A DNA stretch of 64,000 nt. It comes from Bacteroides sp. (GTDB taxonomy: Bacteria > Bacteroidota > Bacteroidia > Bacteroidales > P3). The translations under genes and the position numbers were made by a program. This document shows positions 44,076 through 53,442 of this stretch, in pieces. The DNA is taken from positions 17,843 through 81,842 of the forward strand of contig JAMPIH010000011.1 of assembly GCA_023662825.1 (NCBI GenBank), read 5' to 3'. How positions within the stretch are numbered: position 1 is the first letter of the stretch; each line of letters begins with the position of its first letter. The notes under the pieces were generated by a model. The model had not been told where the DNA came from. It worked only from the letters and a program-made list of their open reading frames with translations, and ran no database searches.

Positions 44076-45464
44076 TTATTCTATCGGACTCACGGCCTGC
44101 GCCAGTTCCTGAGGGGAAACGGAACGCTGCTGCCCGGTCTTCATGTCCTTCACCACGATTTGGCCAGCCTCGTGTTCCTTCTCGCCGATAATGGCCACGA
44201 AAGGAATCCTGAGGCTGTCGGCATAGGAGAACTGCTTCTGCAGTTTGGCCGCCGAGGGATAGATCTCCACGGCGATGCCCTGCCGCCGCAAGGCCTGCGC
44301 CGGAGCAAACGCCCAGGCCTGCTCTTTCTCGCCGAAGTTCACGAACAGCACCTGCGTGCCGCTCACCAGGCTTTCGGGATAGAGGTTCAGGTCGTTGAGC
44401 ACGTCGTAGATACGGTCGGCGCCGAAGGAAATGCCCACGCCCGACACACCCTTGAGGCCGAAAATGCCCGTCAGGTCGTCGTAACGCCCGCCGCCGCAGA
44501 TGCTGCCCATCTCCACATCCAAGGCCTTCACCTCGAAGATGGCGCCGGTGTAGTAGTTGAGCCCGCGGGCCAGGGTAAGGTCGAGTTCGCAGGGCACCTC
44601 CACGCCCATCTGCGCTATCAGCGAGAACACGGTATCGAGTTCCTCCACGCCCTTCAATCCGGTGGGGCTGTCTTTCAAGAAAGCCCGCAAGTCGTTCAGC
44701 TTAGCCGCCACATCGCCCTGCAGATGCAATACGGGAAACAGTTTCTCTATGGATTCGGGGCTGATGCCGCGCGCGCCCAGTTCGTTGCGCACGCCTTCCT
44801 CCCCTATCTTGTCCCATTTGTCGATGGCCACGGTGATGTCGGTCATCCTTTCGGGGCAGCCGATGGTCTCGGCAATCCCGAAAAGCACCTTGCGGTTGTT
44901 TATCTTCACCAGCACGCGGATGCCCAGCTTGCCGAACACCTCGGCGATCATCTGCACCAGTTCGGCCTCGTTGCTCAGCGAATCGGAGCCCACCACGTCG
45001 GCGTCGCACTGGTAGAACTCGCGGTAACGCCCCTTTTGCGGACGGTCGGCACGCCACACCGGCTGTATCTGGTAGCGCTTGAACGGAAAGCAAAGCTCGC
45101 CCTGATGCTGCACCACGAAACGGGCGAAGGGCACGGTAAGGTCGTAGCGCAATCCTTTCTCGCTTATCTTGGGCAGCAGGGCGCGGCTCATCTTCCCGCT
45201 GTCTGCGTTCTCCCGCCAAAAACTTTCCGAATAGGCCCCCGCCTTATCCATGAAGTTGCCCGAATTGAGGATCTTGAACAGCAGCTTGTCGCCCTCCTCA
45301 CCATACTTGCCCATCAGGGTGGAGAGGGTTTCCATGGCGGGCGTCTCGATGGGCTGATACCCGTGCAGGCGATAGACCCGGCTTATGGTATCGAAGATAT
45401 ACTGACGCCTGCGCATCTGCAGGGGCGAAAAATCGCGGGTTCCTTTAACCGTGCTTGGTTTCAT
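44076..45464 (-). CDS. hisS: Histidyl-tRNA synthetase
   Basis: A 462-residue class II synthetase: KGTRDFSP start, motif 2 region [27 protein letters not shown], the histidine-specific [15 protein letters not shown], and motif 3-like [15 protein letters not shown], then an anticodon-binding domain. It charges tRNA-His. It sits between rnhB (3 bases away) and hutH (21 bases), in one minus-strand transcript. Confidence 0.96.
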   Translation of the reverse strand: MKPSTVKGTRDFSPLQMRRRQYIFDTISRVYRLHGYQPIETPAMETLSTLMGKYGEEGDKLLFKILNSGNFMDKAGAYSESFWRENADSGKMSRALLPKISEKGLRYDLTVPFARFVVQHQGELCFPFKRYQIQPVWRADRPQKGRYREFYQCDADVVGSDSLSNEAELVQMIAEVFGKLGIRVLVKINNRKVLFGIAETIGCPERMTDITVAIDKWDKIGEEGVRNELGARGISPESIEKLFPVLHLQGDVAAKLNDLRAFLKDSPTGLKGVEELDTVFSLIAQMGVEVPCELDLTLARGLNYYTGAIFEVKALDVEMGSICGGGRYDDLTGIFGLKGVSGVGISFGADRIYDVLNDLNLYPESLVSGTQVLFVNFGEKEQAWAFAPAQALRRQGIAVEIYPSAAKLQKQFSYADSLRIPFVAIIGEKEHEAGQIVVKDMKTGQQRSVSPQELAQAVSPIE

Positions 45465-45467
45465 ATC

Positions 45468-46061
45468 CTAAAATAATGTCAGTTCCTGATATAACTTGAA
45501 CGAACGCCGGTGCCAGGGGCTGGGTCCGTTCCTTAAAATGGCGTCGTAATGCGCCTTGGTGGGATAGCCCTTGTTCTCATCCCAGCCGTAGAGCGGGCAT
45601 TCTTGGTGCAGTTCCCGCATAAAGTCGTCGCGGAAGGTCTTGGCCAGAATGGAGGCCGCCGCAATCGACAGGTATTTCCCGTCGCCCTTTACCACGCAAA
45701 CGTGGGGCACCTTGCCGTAGGGCTTGAAACGGTTGCCGTCCACGGTAACGAAGGCCGGCTGCGGGTCCAGGCCTTTCAAGGCCAGGTGCATGGCATGGAT
45801 GGAGGCGTTCAGGACATTGAGCCTGTCTATCTCCCCGGCATCCACCCGTGCCACGGCATACGAGAGGGCGTCGCGCATGATTTCCTCACGCAGGGCGTAG
45901 CGGGCTTTCTCGCTCAGTTTCTTGGAATCATCCAGACGCGGATTGCGGTAGTCGGGCGCAAAGATCACGGCGGCGGCGAACACCGGCCCCGCCAAAGGGC
46001 CCCGACCCGCCTCGTCGCAACCGGCCTCCAAGGCTTCCTGGCTGTAACGGGAAAGCAGCAC
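45468..46061 (-). CDS. rnhB: Ribonuclease HII
   Basis: A 197-residue enzyme when started at a GTG at 46061, directly after the purQ stop. Motifs: AGCDEAGRGPLAGPVFAAAV (acidic D and E), DDSKKLSEK, VDGNRFKPYG and SIAAASILAK. The frame is open upstream into purQ, but those residues are unrelated to RNase H. It cuts RNA in RNA-DNA hybrids and at single ribonucleotides. Length is normal for the family. A second RNase H domain exists in the MeaB fusion at 13654. Confidence 0.92.
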   Translation of the reverse strand: MLLSRYSQEALEAGCDEAGRGPLAGPVFAAAVIFAPDYRNPRLDDSKKLSEKARYALREEIMRDALSYAVARVDAGEIDRLNVLNASIHAMHLALKGLDPQPAFVTVDGNRFKPYGKVPHVCVVKGDGKYLSIAAASILAKTFRDDFMRELHQECPLYGWDENKGYPTKAHYDAILRNGPSPWHRRSFKLYQELTLF

Positions 46062-46063
46062 GG

Positions 46064-46756
46064 CTATTTCTTGATCCGTTCGATCAGGCTTTCGAACAGG
46101 ATACGCCCGTCCGTATTGCCCAACACTTCCTCGGCGCAGCGTTCCGGATGCGGCATCAGCCCGAATACATTGCGTTTCTCGTTGCAGATGCCGGCAATGT
46201 TCTCGAGCGAACCGTTGGGATTGGCTTCCTTGCCCACATTGCCCTTTTCGTCGCAATAGCGGAAGATCACACGGTCCTGACGGTTCAATTCCTTGATGGT
46301 GGCCTCGTCGGCGAAATAGCGGCCCTCCCCGTGCGCCACCGGCACCTTGAGCACCTGCTTGGGCGCGCACTTGGCCGTAAAGGCAGTCTGGTTGGTCTGT
46401 ACCTGCAGATACACGTTCTTGCAGACAAACTTCTGCACGTCGTTGTGCAGCAGCGCGCCCGGCAACAGATGCGACTCGCACAGAATCTGGAATCCGTTGC
46501 AGATGCCCAGCACATAGCCTCCCTTGTTGGCGAAGGCGATCACTTTTTCCATAATGGGCGAAAAGCGCGCAATGGCGCCCGAACGCAGGTAATCCCCGTA
46601 GGAAAAACCGCCCGGAAGCACCACGGCATCGACCCCTTGCAAGTCGGTGTCCTTATGCCACAGCTGAACCGATTCCTGCCCCAACACGTGTTTGAGCACA
46701 TAATGTATGTCGTGGTCGCAATTCGAACCCGGAAAGGTTACTACCCCGAATTTCAT
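46064..46756 (-). CDS. purQ: Phosphoribosylformylglycinamidine synthase subunit PurQ
   Basis: A 230-residue class I glutaminase: [12 protein letters not shown] start, [22 protein letters not shown], nucleophile Cys in GICNGFQIL, and [11 protein letters not shown] with the His-Glu pair. It supplies ammonia to PurL in purine synthesis. PurL is not in the window; a stand-alone PurQ implies a small PurL and PurS elsewhere. arcA ends 42 bases upstream; rnhB starts 2 bases downstream. Confidence 0.95.
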   Translation of the reverse strand: MKFGVVTFPGSNCDHDIHYVLKHVLGQESVQLWHKDTDLQGVDAVVLPGGFSYGDYLRSGAIARFSPIMEKVIAFANKGGYVLGICNGFQILCESHLLPGALLHNDVQKFVCKNVYLQVQTNQTAFTAKCAPKQVLKVPVAHGEGRYFADEATIKELNRQDRVIFRYCDEKGNVGKEANPNGSLENIAGICNEKRNVFGLMPHPERCAEEVLGNTDGRILFESLIERIKK

Positions 46757-46798
46757 AAGTATCTAATGTTTAAGTTGTTTACTGATTGTTTTTGCAGA

Positions 46799-48016
46799 CT
46801 ACAGGTCTTCGCGGCAAACGGGCATGGTCATGCAGCGGCAGCCGCCGCCCCCGCGCACCAGTTCCGAACTCTCGATGGTATAGACCGTGGGGCGGCTTTC
46901 GTCCTCGGTCTTCACCTTGGCCTTGCCCGAGACCACGTCCCAGGCGTCCACCACCTCGAAACCGGCGTTCGAAAGGGCCTCTATCGTGTAGTTGTTGCGG
47001 CCGTAGCCCATGATCTTGCCGGGGGCGAAGGCAAAGAAGTTGGCCCCGCTGTGCCATTGCTCGCGTTCCTGGTACATCGGGTCGCCGCCGGCGCAGTAGA
47101 TGGGTTTGTAGTCGTAGCCCAGGCTGTGCAGGGCCTCGAAGATATTGGCGCAAAGGCTTTCGTGCACCACGCCGTTCTCCACCTTGAGCAGGCGCGTGGC
47201 GTAGTGGTTCTCGTCCAATATCAGCGGCTTGTAGGCCATGCAGTGGGTGCGGCTCAAAAAGGTGAACACCATGTCGAGATGGATGAACGACTCGGGCTCG
47301 AAGGGCAGTTCCTGCGTGATTACGTAGAACAGGTCGCTTTCCCGGCGCTTGAGCGAGATAAAGGCATCGACCCCGTTGCGGTTGGAGCGCGCCCCCTGCC
47401 CGATCACGAACACGTTGGGCGCCGCCACCTGGAAATCGCCGCCTTCCAGACGGGTGCAGGCCGGAACGCCTCCCCAGGGATTCAGGTGGGAGTTGTTGCG
47501 GGTGAACACGGGATGGTAGCGGTAAATGAGGTCGGTGATCAGGATCTCGCGCGAACGCACCTGCGTGGCCATGTGGGTGGGCATCGCGTGGGAATTGAAG
47601 CACACGCCGATGTCGCGGGTAAAGTACAGGTTGTAGAGGGGGTTGAAATCGGTGCCGGCCACGCCCTGCACCATGGCCTTGGCCAGTTCTTCGGGCGACA
47701 TGACGGCCAGCGTCTCGTCCAGCCTAGCCGCATGGGCGGGGCGGGCTATCTTCTCCATCAGGAAAGCGCGGGCTTCCGGCGAGGTCTCAAGCACCTCGGC
47801 CAAAAGGTCGTCGATATAGTAGGGCGTGCAGACCTGCCCCAACACGGCTTCCAGCTGCCGGTATTCCTTTTGGGCGGCCTCCATGCCCAGCAGATCGCTG
47901 TACAGGGCCTGATGAATCGTGGACGGGGTCATTTTTTCGATTTCGGGACCGGGTCTATGCAACACCACCGCCCGAAGGCGGCCGGTCTCGGAATTAAGCT
48001 TGACTTGCGCTTCCAT
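46799..48016 (-). CDS. arcA: Arginine deiminase
   Basis: A 405-residue guanidino-group hydrolase: FTRDIGVCFNSHAMPTHMA, GGDFQVAAPNVFVIGQGARSN, HLDMVFTFLSRTHCMAY and the catalytic Cys395 in GGCRCMTMP near the C-terminus. It turns arginine into citrulline and ammonia. arcB and arcC are absent here, so energy from the full pathway cannot be claimed; a role in arginine use or pH control is inferred. It leads the minus-strand run toward purQ. Confidence 0.93.
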   Translation of the reverse strand: MEAQVKLNSETGRLRAVVLHRPGPEIEKMTPSTIHQALYSDLLGMEAAQKEYRQLEAVLGQVCTPYYIDDLLAEVLETSPEARAFLMEKIARPAHAARLDETLAVMSPEELAKAMVQGVAGTDFNPLYNLYFTRDIGVCFNSHAMPTHMATQVRSREILITDLIYRYHPVFTRNNSHLNPWGGVPACTRLEGGDFQVAAPNVFVIGQGARSNRNGVDAFISLKRRESDLFYVITQELPFEPESFIHLDMVFTFLSRTHCMAYKPLILDENHYATRLLKVENGVVHESLCANIFEALHSLGYDYKPIYCAGGDPMYQEREQWHSGANFFAFAPGKIMGYGRNNYTIEALSNAGFEVVDAWDVVSGKAKVKTEDESRPTVYTIESSELVRGGGGCRCMTMPVCREDL

Positions 48017-48077
48017 ATATGCTGTATCTTTTTTTCGATATTCGGAAGATGCCGCATTACCCTCGGCACCAAAAGGG

Positions 48078-48085
48078 CAAATTTA
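48078..48085 (-). promoter_or_regulatory. Possible -7 box of arcA
   Basis: CAAATTTA on the plus strand, TAAATTTG on the minus, 61 bases before the arcA ATG. No clear -33 element. Confidence 0.4.
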
Positions 48086-48134
48086 GCGATTTTCCCGCAC
48101 TTTTGCAGCGGGAGGGTACAACGAATGGCCACCG

Positions 48135-48165
48135 TTGCGCGACACAAAAAATTTCGCTACATTTG
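48135..48165 (+). promoter_or_regulatory. Promoter of the 48191 gene
   Basis: TTG (48135-48137), 20 bases, TACATTTG (48158-48165), 25 bases before the ATG. This is a good match to the Bacteroidota consensus. Confidence 0.75.
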
Positions 48166-48190
48166 CCACCGCTAAAAAGAGACACGCATC

Positions 48191-48829
48191 ATGAAAAACA
48201 GTGTAAAATTCGCCATACAGGCAGGTTTGATCGTGGTAGCCATCGTGCTTGCCGTGCTTATTTACCGCAGCATCATGCAGCCGGTAAACTTTAACCGCGA
48301 CGTGGATATGCGCAAGGCCGTGCTGGTTCAGCAGATGAAAGACATCCGCAAGGTTCAGCAGGAACACAAGAAGGCCTACGGAAGCTATATCTCCACGGGC
48401 GACAGCCTTATCGCCTTCCTGCGCGAAGGTCAGGTTCCCTACGTGAAGATGATCGGTACCGTGCCCGACTCCCTTACCGAAGAAGAAGCGGTGGCCAAGG
48501 GCATCGTTTCGCGCGAGACCTTTACCGAAAACGCCTTCGCCGTGCTGTTTCCCGACCACGAAGCCGACAAGGAAGCCTTCCTGCGCCAGCTGATGCGCGT
48601 TCCGTTCAACCAATCGGGCAAGCTTATCGAAATGGAAGCCGGATTCATTTCCAAGAGCGGCTACCAGGTGCCCGTGTTCGAGGCAAAGGTTCCCTACGAA
48701 GACCTGCTGGAAGGCCTGAACGAACAGCAGATCACCAACAAGGTGGCTCAGGAAAAGACCTACAACCGCTATCCCGGCATCAAGGTGGGCAGCATGACCG
48801 AGGCCATCACCGAAGGCAACTGGGAATAA
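48191..48829 (+). CDS. Membrane-anchored conserved hypothetical protein
   Basis: A 212-residue protein with one N-terminal membrane segment (FAIQAGLIVVAIVLAVLIY, about 7-25) and a periplasmic remainder that is helical and charged (KAVLVQQMKDIRKVQQEHKKAYGSYI). I do not recognise a characterised family; it resembles proteins that stand upstream of DUF3822 and rsmD in other Bacteroidota. The segment order resembles the pilin-like start of small type II pseudopilins, but no prepilin cleavage site is seen. It is followed by a terminator. Confidence 0.75.
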   Translation: MKNSVKFAIQAGLIVVAIVLAVLIYRSIMQPVNFNRDVDMRKAVLVQQMKDIRKVQQEHKKAYGSYISTGDSLIAFLREGQVPYVKMIGTVPDSLTEEEAVAKGIVSRETFTENAFAVLFPDHEADKEAFLRQLMRVPFNQSGKLIEMEAGFISKSGYQVPVFEAKVPYEDLLEGLNEQQITNKVAQEKTYNRYPGIKVGSMTEAITEGNWE

Positions 48830-48850
48830 CGGCATAGGTCCAGTCATTTC

Positions 48851-48886
48851 AACGCCCCGTCCGCAAGCCTGTGAACGGGGCGTTTT
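48851..48886 (+). terminator. Rho-independent terminator after the 48191 gene
   Basis: AACGCCCCGT (48851-48860) and ACGGGGCGTT (48875-48884), then TT. The T-run is short, so read-through into the DUF3822 gene is likely. Confidence 0.75.
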
Positions 48887-48901
48887 AGCAAAAACAGCAC
48901 T

Positions 48902-49750
48902 ATGGGAGCGAGCATCAACTGCCTTAAACGCAACATCAATCCGAACCTGGCCAACTACAGCGACAACAACCTGCGCCTTTGCGTGAGCCTGCAGCAATAC
49001 AGCCTCGACCTGGGCATCAGCAGCATCGAGAACCGCAACCCGCTGGCCCTGGCATCGTACAGGCTGGATGCCCGGCAGAGCTTTACGGCCAGCCTGCAGG
49101 AACTGGTGGACTACGAGAAGCTGCTCGACCCGTCGTTCGTTTACGGCAAGCGCATCTTCAGCGTGCCTGACTTCAAGTCGACCCTGATTCCCGAAAAGCT
49201 GTACGAGGCCGAACACGGCAAGGAATACCTGGACTCGCTCTTTCACCTGAACGGACGCGAGTGCATTACCTGCGAACTGGAACCGAACACCAAGAGCTAT
49301 ATCCTCACCGCCTTCAACCCCAATTACCTGAAGACGGCGCAGACGATGTTCTGCCAGGACGAGCAGATCGGTTTCCTGAGCGTGTATGCCTGCCTGATCC
49401 GCGAGGCTTTCCGGGTGTCGCAGACCTACAGGCGTTTTGCCCACCATATATTGCTGCACGTGCGCAACGGCAACTTCGACCTCTGCGTAAAGGGCGACGA
49501 AGGCCTGCTGTTCCTCAACTCCTTTCCCTGCCCCAACTTCGACAACCTGCTCTATTATTTCCTGTACGCCATCAACAGCCTCAAGATCGACATGGGGTCG
49601 GCGGCCCTGTTCCTGTGCGGCCACGCCTCCGAACAAGACCTGTTGCCGCGATTAGAGGAACACGTATATGCCTGCACCTACCTGCCGGCGCCCGCCGGGG
49701 TGAGGTTCTCGCAGGAAATGCCCTACGACCGTTATTTTATCTGCCTGTAG
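48902..49750 (+). CDS. DUF3822 family protein
   Basis: A 282-residue protein (LRLCVSLQQYSLDLGISS near the start, FNPNYLKTAQTMF, LLYYFLYAINSLKIDMGSAALFLCGH). The fold is thought to be actin-like/ASKHA and the function is unknown. It stands directly before rsmD, 2 bases away, as in many Bacteroidota, so a link to 16S rRNA methylation or to expression of rsmD is an inference from context. Confidence 0.85.
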   Translation: MGASINCLKRNINPNLANYSDNNLRLCVSLQQYSLDLGISSIENRNPLALASYRLDARQSFTASLQELVDYEKLLDPSFVYGKRIFSVPDFKSTLIPEKLYEAEHGKEYLDSLFHLNGRECITCELEPNTKSYILTAFNPNYLKTAQTMFCQDEQIGFLSVYACLIREAFRVSQTYRRFAHHILLHVRNGNFDLCVKGDEGLLFLNSFPCPNFDNLLYYFLYAINSLKIDMGSAALFLCGHASEQDLLPRLEEHVYACTYLPAPAGVRFSQEMPYDRYFICL

Positions 49751-49752
49751 CC

Positions 49753-50295
49753 ATGCGTATCATCAGCGGAGAATTCAAGGGCCGCCGTTTCCAGGCGCCC
49801 GACACCCTGCCGGTCCGTCCCACCACGGACGCGGCCAAGGAAAGCCTGTTCAACATATTGGGAAACCATCTGGAATGGGATGAATTAGACGTGCTCGACC
49901 TGTTCGCGGGCATCGGCAGCATCTCGCTGGAGTTCGTGTCGCGGGGGGTGCGCCAGGTGCACGCGGTGGATTCGTACGCTGGCTGCGTGAAGTTTATCCA
50001 GAGCATGGCGCAGAAGTTCCAGATGGACAACCTGTACGTGTTCCGTCAGGATGCCTTCGACTACCTGAAACGCTCGCGCTTCTCCTACAACCTTATTTTT
50101 GCCGACCCGCCCTACCAGATGGAGAACATAGCCGAGATCCCAAATATCATATTGAACTCGGATTGTCTGGTAAATGACGGATTCTTTATTCTCGAACACT
50201 CGGCCCACTACAATTTCGAAGCCGACCCGCGTTGCATAGAGGAACGCCGCTACGGAAAAGTGCACTTCAGCTTCTTCCGCAAGGTGGAGTTGTAG
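49753..50295 (+). CDS. rsmD: 16S rRNA (guanine966-N2)-methyltransferase RsmD
   Basis: A 180-residue SAM-dependent methyltransferase: MRIISGEFKGRRFQAPDTLPVRPTTDAAKESLFNIL is the family start, VLDLFAGIGSISLEFVSRG binds SAM, and FADPPYQ is the catalytic D/NPPY motif. It modifies G966 of 16S rRNA during assembly. The ATG at 49753 follows DUF3822 immediately; the frame upstream of it lies inside that gene. Confidence 0.95.
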   Translation: MRIISGEFKGRRFQAPDTLPVRPTTDAAKESLFNILGNHLEWDELDVLDLFAGIGSISLEFVSRGVRQVHAVDSYAGCVKFIQSMAQKFQMDNLYVFRQDAFDYLKRSRFSYNLIFADPPYQMENIAEIPNIILNSDCLVNDGFFILEHSAHYNFEADPRCIEERRYGKVHFSFFRKVEL

Positions 50296-50331
50296 AGAAA
50301 TCGCTAACTTTGTCTGAACAACTGCAAGGCC

Positions 50332-50418
50332 ATGTCGGAAGAAGAAGACCCGGGCGTATTCATCAGCTCCACGAACCGACGGACATCTCTCCTTTACGTA
50401 CTGGTGTTTCCTGTATAA
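50332..50418 (+). CDS. Possible 28-residue peptide or gene remnant
   Basis: An ATG 20 bases after a TAACTTTG box (50305-50312) opens a short frame, MSEEEDPGVFISSTNRRTSL, ending in VLVFPV. No family recognised. It could be the start of a decayed gene. The gene-free stretch 50296-50614 holds this, the 33-bp repeat pair and nothing else I can name. Confidence 0.25.
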   Translation: MSEEEDPGVFISSTNRRTSLLYVLVFPV

Positions 50419-50485
50419 GATAAAGCATAATGTTTATTTCCTCCGTCCAAAAGACACTAAGAATCAATCACCTAATCCGTTTTTC

Positions 50486-50551
50486 GTAAAAACTGCCAGT
50501 GTAGAGCACGTTTTTTACGTAAATTCCGCCAGTTGAGAGGACGTTTTACCG
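50486..50551. repeat. Two tandem 33-bp repeats
   Basis: Units begin at 50486 and 50519. CTGCCAGTGTAGAGCACGTTTT (50493-50514) resembles the block at 50526-50547 with few changes. The first unit is itself nearly palindromic at its ends (CGTAAAAAC and GTTTTTTACG). The period equals that of the array at 12953. Confidence 0.65.
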
Positions 50552-50614
50552 ATGCCTATGTATAACGGAGCATATGCCCCAAAGTAAGATTTTCGGAATA
50601 ATACAGAGATTTCC

Positions 50615-51678
50615 CTACCCGGCGAACGCCCATAGCAGGATGATGCCTATAATCAGGGCAATGACGGACTTGATGGTCTTGAGCAACACGAACTTGCGGC
50701 GGGACTCAGACAAGAGCAACAGCGAGGTGTGGCCGTCTTGCACGATGGCGTTGGCGAAGAACACGCCCAAGGGCAGCACACCGGTAAAATACAGCTGGAT
50801 AAAGAGGAAATGCGGCCCCGACTGCGGAATCCAGCCGATGGCCACGGCCGCCAGCAGCAGAAGGAATTGCTTGCCGAGGTCGTTCTCTATCCATGCCCGC
50901 AAGTCCACCGACTGCTGGAAAACGGCCAGGAAACAGAGCGTGCCCAACGTCCACAGAAAGATGGACGGCAGATGTTTCTTAATCAGGTGATGATACAGGT
51001 GCTCCTGCAGGAAATGCTCGTTGGCCACCAGCACCATGGCCAAGGCCAGGACGGTGAGCACGGCGAACACGATATGCTCGAAATCGAGCGGACTGTGCAG
51101 GCGGCCGAAAATCACCACCAGATAGCCCACCAACAGCACCACCAGCAAGGTCTTGGCAAACGACCAGTTCTTGAAAAGGCAGGCGAACTTCCGCCAGCCC
51201 CGCGTTCCCTTCTCGAAGCAGGACAAACGCACGTCCTCGCCCTTTTCCTTATGCAGCTCCACCTTGCAGGGGAAGCGGTCTCCCTGCGGAGCGGGTTTGG
51301 CAAAGCGGTTGCATACGGTTCCCACGCCCATCCCCAGCAACAGCAGGCTCAGTTCCACCCATACGGTAACCTCCGGCTCGATGGCCAGCATACGGAAGGC
51401 ATCGTCGCCCAAGGCCGTAAAGGCCGCCGCCACCACCGCACCGAAGCCGATGGCCCGGTGCGCGTAAAGGCCACCACCATCAATCCGCCCACGCAGCCGG
51501 GAATAAAGCCCAGCAAGGCCGCCACCAGCAGCTGCACGAACGGATGCCGGTCGCCCAGGAACAGCACGCCGCCCCCTTTGCCCATACGGTACAGTTCTAT
51601 GAACTCCATGAGCATCAGAACCACCATGACAAAGAACACGATGTGTATCGTTTCCCACAAAGGCTGCATCCAGTCCAT
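50615..51678 (-). pseudogene. 10-TM heavy-metal exporter-like permease, frameshifted
   Basis: Two overlapping minus-strand frames together encode one protein. The first starts at 51678 (MDWMQPLWETIHIVFFVMVV) and runs to GFIPGCVGGLMVVAF; the second carries on with YAHRAIGFGAVVAAAFTALGDD and reaches the stop at 50615. The switch lies at a TTT run (51476-51478) where a fourth T would restore one frame of about 355 residues. The two membrane halves share the GxxPGC/GWIPQSGPH repeat typical of ArsP_2-like permeases. Either a recent inactivating deletion or a base-calling error explains this. It is last in the lemA-truA operon. Confidence 0.8.
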
Positions 51679-51684
51679 GCGTTT

Positions 51685-52431
51685 CTAAAAATAGGTTATG
51701 TTATCTAAAAAGAGCGCGTGTGCCGGCATCGAGGTACCCGCCCGGCAGCGGTCTTTGGCCAAAATCAGTTCATCCAAGTCCGGAAGCGAGTACCGGCCGT
51801 TTCCCACGCCCAGCAGGGTGCCCACCATGGCGCGCACCATATTGCGCAGGAAGCGGTTCGCCGTAAACACGAACTCCCAGGTGTATTGCCCCGTCTGCAC
51901 GAAATCGGCGCGGGTCAGGGTGCAGAGGTTGTTCTTGTTATCGGTATGCAGTTTGGCGAAAGAGGTAAAATCCCGGCATTCCAGCAGGCGCTGCCCCGCC
52001 CGGCGCATCAGCTCCGGATCGAAGGCAAAACGGCAGTGATAGCTGAACCTGTCGGCAAAGGGGTCTTTGTGCGTGTGCAGGCGGTAGCGGTAGGTGCGCT
52101 TTTTGGCCGAAAAACGGGCATGCAGGCTTTCGGGCACCTCGAACACCGAGAATACAGCGATTTCCCGATCCAGCATGGCGTTCAGCTTATACACCCATTC
52201 GCGGCGGCTTTCGAACGGCAACGGATCGGATTCCCAGTCGAAATGCGCGTAATACGAGGAGGCATGCACCCCGGTGTCCGTGCGTCCGCAGCCCACCACC
52301 GGAATTTCCCGCCGCAAGAGCGTGGAGAGGGCGTCCTGCAGGCATGACTGCACGCTGCGCCCGTTGGGTTGCTGCTGCCAGCCGCAATACGGCTCGCCGT
52401 TATAGGCCAGATGGATAAAGAAACGCTGCAC
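51685..52431 (-). CDS. truA: tRNA pseudouridine(38-40) synthase TruA
   Basis: A 248-residue enzyme: FIHLAYNGEPYCGWQQQPNGRSVQ start, the catalytic Asp in GCGRTDTGVHA, RYRLHTHKDPF and FTANRFLRNMVRAMVGTLLGVG. It isomerises uridines in the anticodon arm. It follows floA by seven bases and precedes the exporter gene by six, so it is in the same operon. Confidence 0.96.
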   Translation of the reverse strand: MQRFFIHLAYNGEPYCGWQQQPNGRSVQSCLQDALSTLLRREIPVVGCGRTDTGVHASSYYAHFDWESDPLPFESRREWVYKLNAMLDREIAVFSVFEVPESLHARFSAKKRTYRYRLHTHKDPFADRFSYHCRFAFDPELMRRAGQRLLECRDFTSFAKLHTDNKNNLCTLTRADFVQTGQYTWEFVFTANRFLRNMVRAMVGTLLGVGNGRYSLPDLDELILAKDRCRAGTSMPAHALFLDNITYF

Positions 52432-52438
52432 GCCGCCC

Positions 52439-53413
52439 TTATTTTTCGTTGGTGGCGGCGGGTTTGGAAATCGACTCGCGCATCTGCGTGTCGGCCTTGA
52501 TGTTTTCCAGACGGTAGTAGTCCATCACGCCCAGGTGTCCGTTGCGGAAAGCGGCCGCCAGCGCCATGGGTACCTCGGCTTCGGCCTCGATTACCTTGGC
52601 GCGCGCATCCTGCGCCTTGGCGCGCATTTCCTGTTCGAGCGCCACGGCCATCGCGCGGCGTTCCTCCGCCTTGGCCTGGGCGATGTTCTTGTCGGCGTTG
52701 GCCTGATCCATCTGCAATTGCGCGCCGATGTTCTTGCCCACGTCGATATCGGCGATGTCGATGGAGAGGATCTCGTAGGCCGTGCCCGAATCCAGACCTT
52801 TTTCGAGCACCACGCGCGAAATCGAGTCGGGGTTCTCAAGCACCTGCTTGTGGGTCACCGCCGAGCCGATGGAGGTTACGATACCCTCGCCCACACGGGC
52901 CAGAATGGTTTCCTCGCCCGCGCCCCCTACCAGTTGCTTGATGTTGGTGCGCACCGTAACGCGCGCCTTAGCGATCAGCTGGATGCCGTCCTTGGCCACG
53001 GCGGCCACGGGAGGGGTGTTGATCACCTTGGGGTTCACCGACATCTGCACGGCCTCGAACACGTTGCGCCCCGCCAGGTCGATGGCCGTGGCGGTCTTGA
53101 AATCGAGGTTCATGTTGGCCTTGTCGGCCGAGATAAGCGCCTGCACCACCAGATTCAGGTGGCCGCCCGCCAGAAAGTGGGCTTCCAGTTCGTTGCGGTT
53201 CAGCTGCAAGCCCGCCTTCTTGGCGGCGATCAGGTTACGCACGATAATCTGCGGCGGCACCTTGCGCCAGCGCATCAGTATCAGCTGCAAGAGCGAGATA
53301 TGCACGCCCGAAACCAGGGCGTTGAACCACAGGCCCACCGGAATAAAGTAAAACAAGAGCCACAGCAGGAACAGTCCCACGATGACAATGCCGACGATAA
53401 CACCAACTTCCAT
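52439..53413 (-). CDS. floA: Flotillin-like protein FloA
   Basis: A 324-residue SPFH-family protein of the UPF0365/YqfA type. It has a hydrophobic N-terminal hairpin ([30 protein letters not shown]), the SPFH core with [18 protein letters not shown], and a long Ala/Glu-rich coiled coil ([29 protein letters not shown]). Flotillins organise membrane microdomains. It stands after nfeD, its usual partner, 29 bases away. Confidence 0.94.
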   Translation of the reverse strand: MEVGVIVGIVIVGLFLLWLLFYFIPVGLWFNALVSGVHISLLQLILMRWRKVPPQIIVRNLIAAKKAGLQLNRNELEAHFLAGGHLNLVVQALISADKANMNLDFKTATAIDLAGRNVFEAVQMSVNPKVINTPPVAAVAKDGIQLIAKARVTVRTNIKQLVGGAGEETILARVGEGIVTSIGSAVTHKQVLENPDSISRVVLEKGLDSGTAYEILSIDIADIDVGKNIGAQLQMDQANADKNIAQAKAEERRAMAVALEQEMRAKAQDARAKVIEAEAEVPMALAAAFRNGHLGVMDYYRLENIKADTQMRESISKPAATNEK

Positions 53414-53442
53414 TGTATTCTAATTTTTTAAGTTTTCTAAAT

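Noticed and set aside
42474..45476. A 1000-residue plus-strand reading frame
   Set aside because: It is the reverse-complement shadow of hisS and hutH, which have full family motifs.
45468..46481. 337-residue frame including rnhB
   Set aside because: The first 140 residues are purQ in another frame; only the part from the GTG at 46061 is RNase HII.
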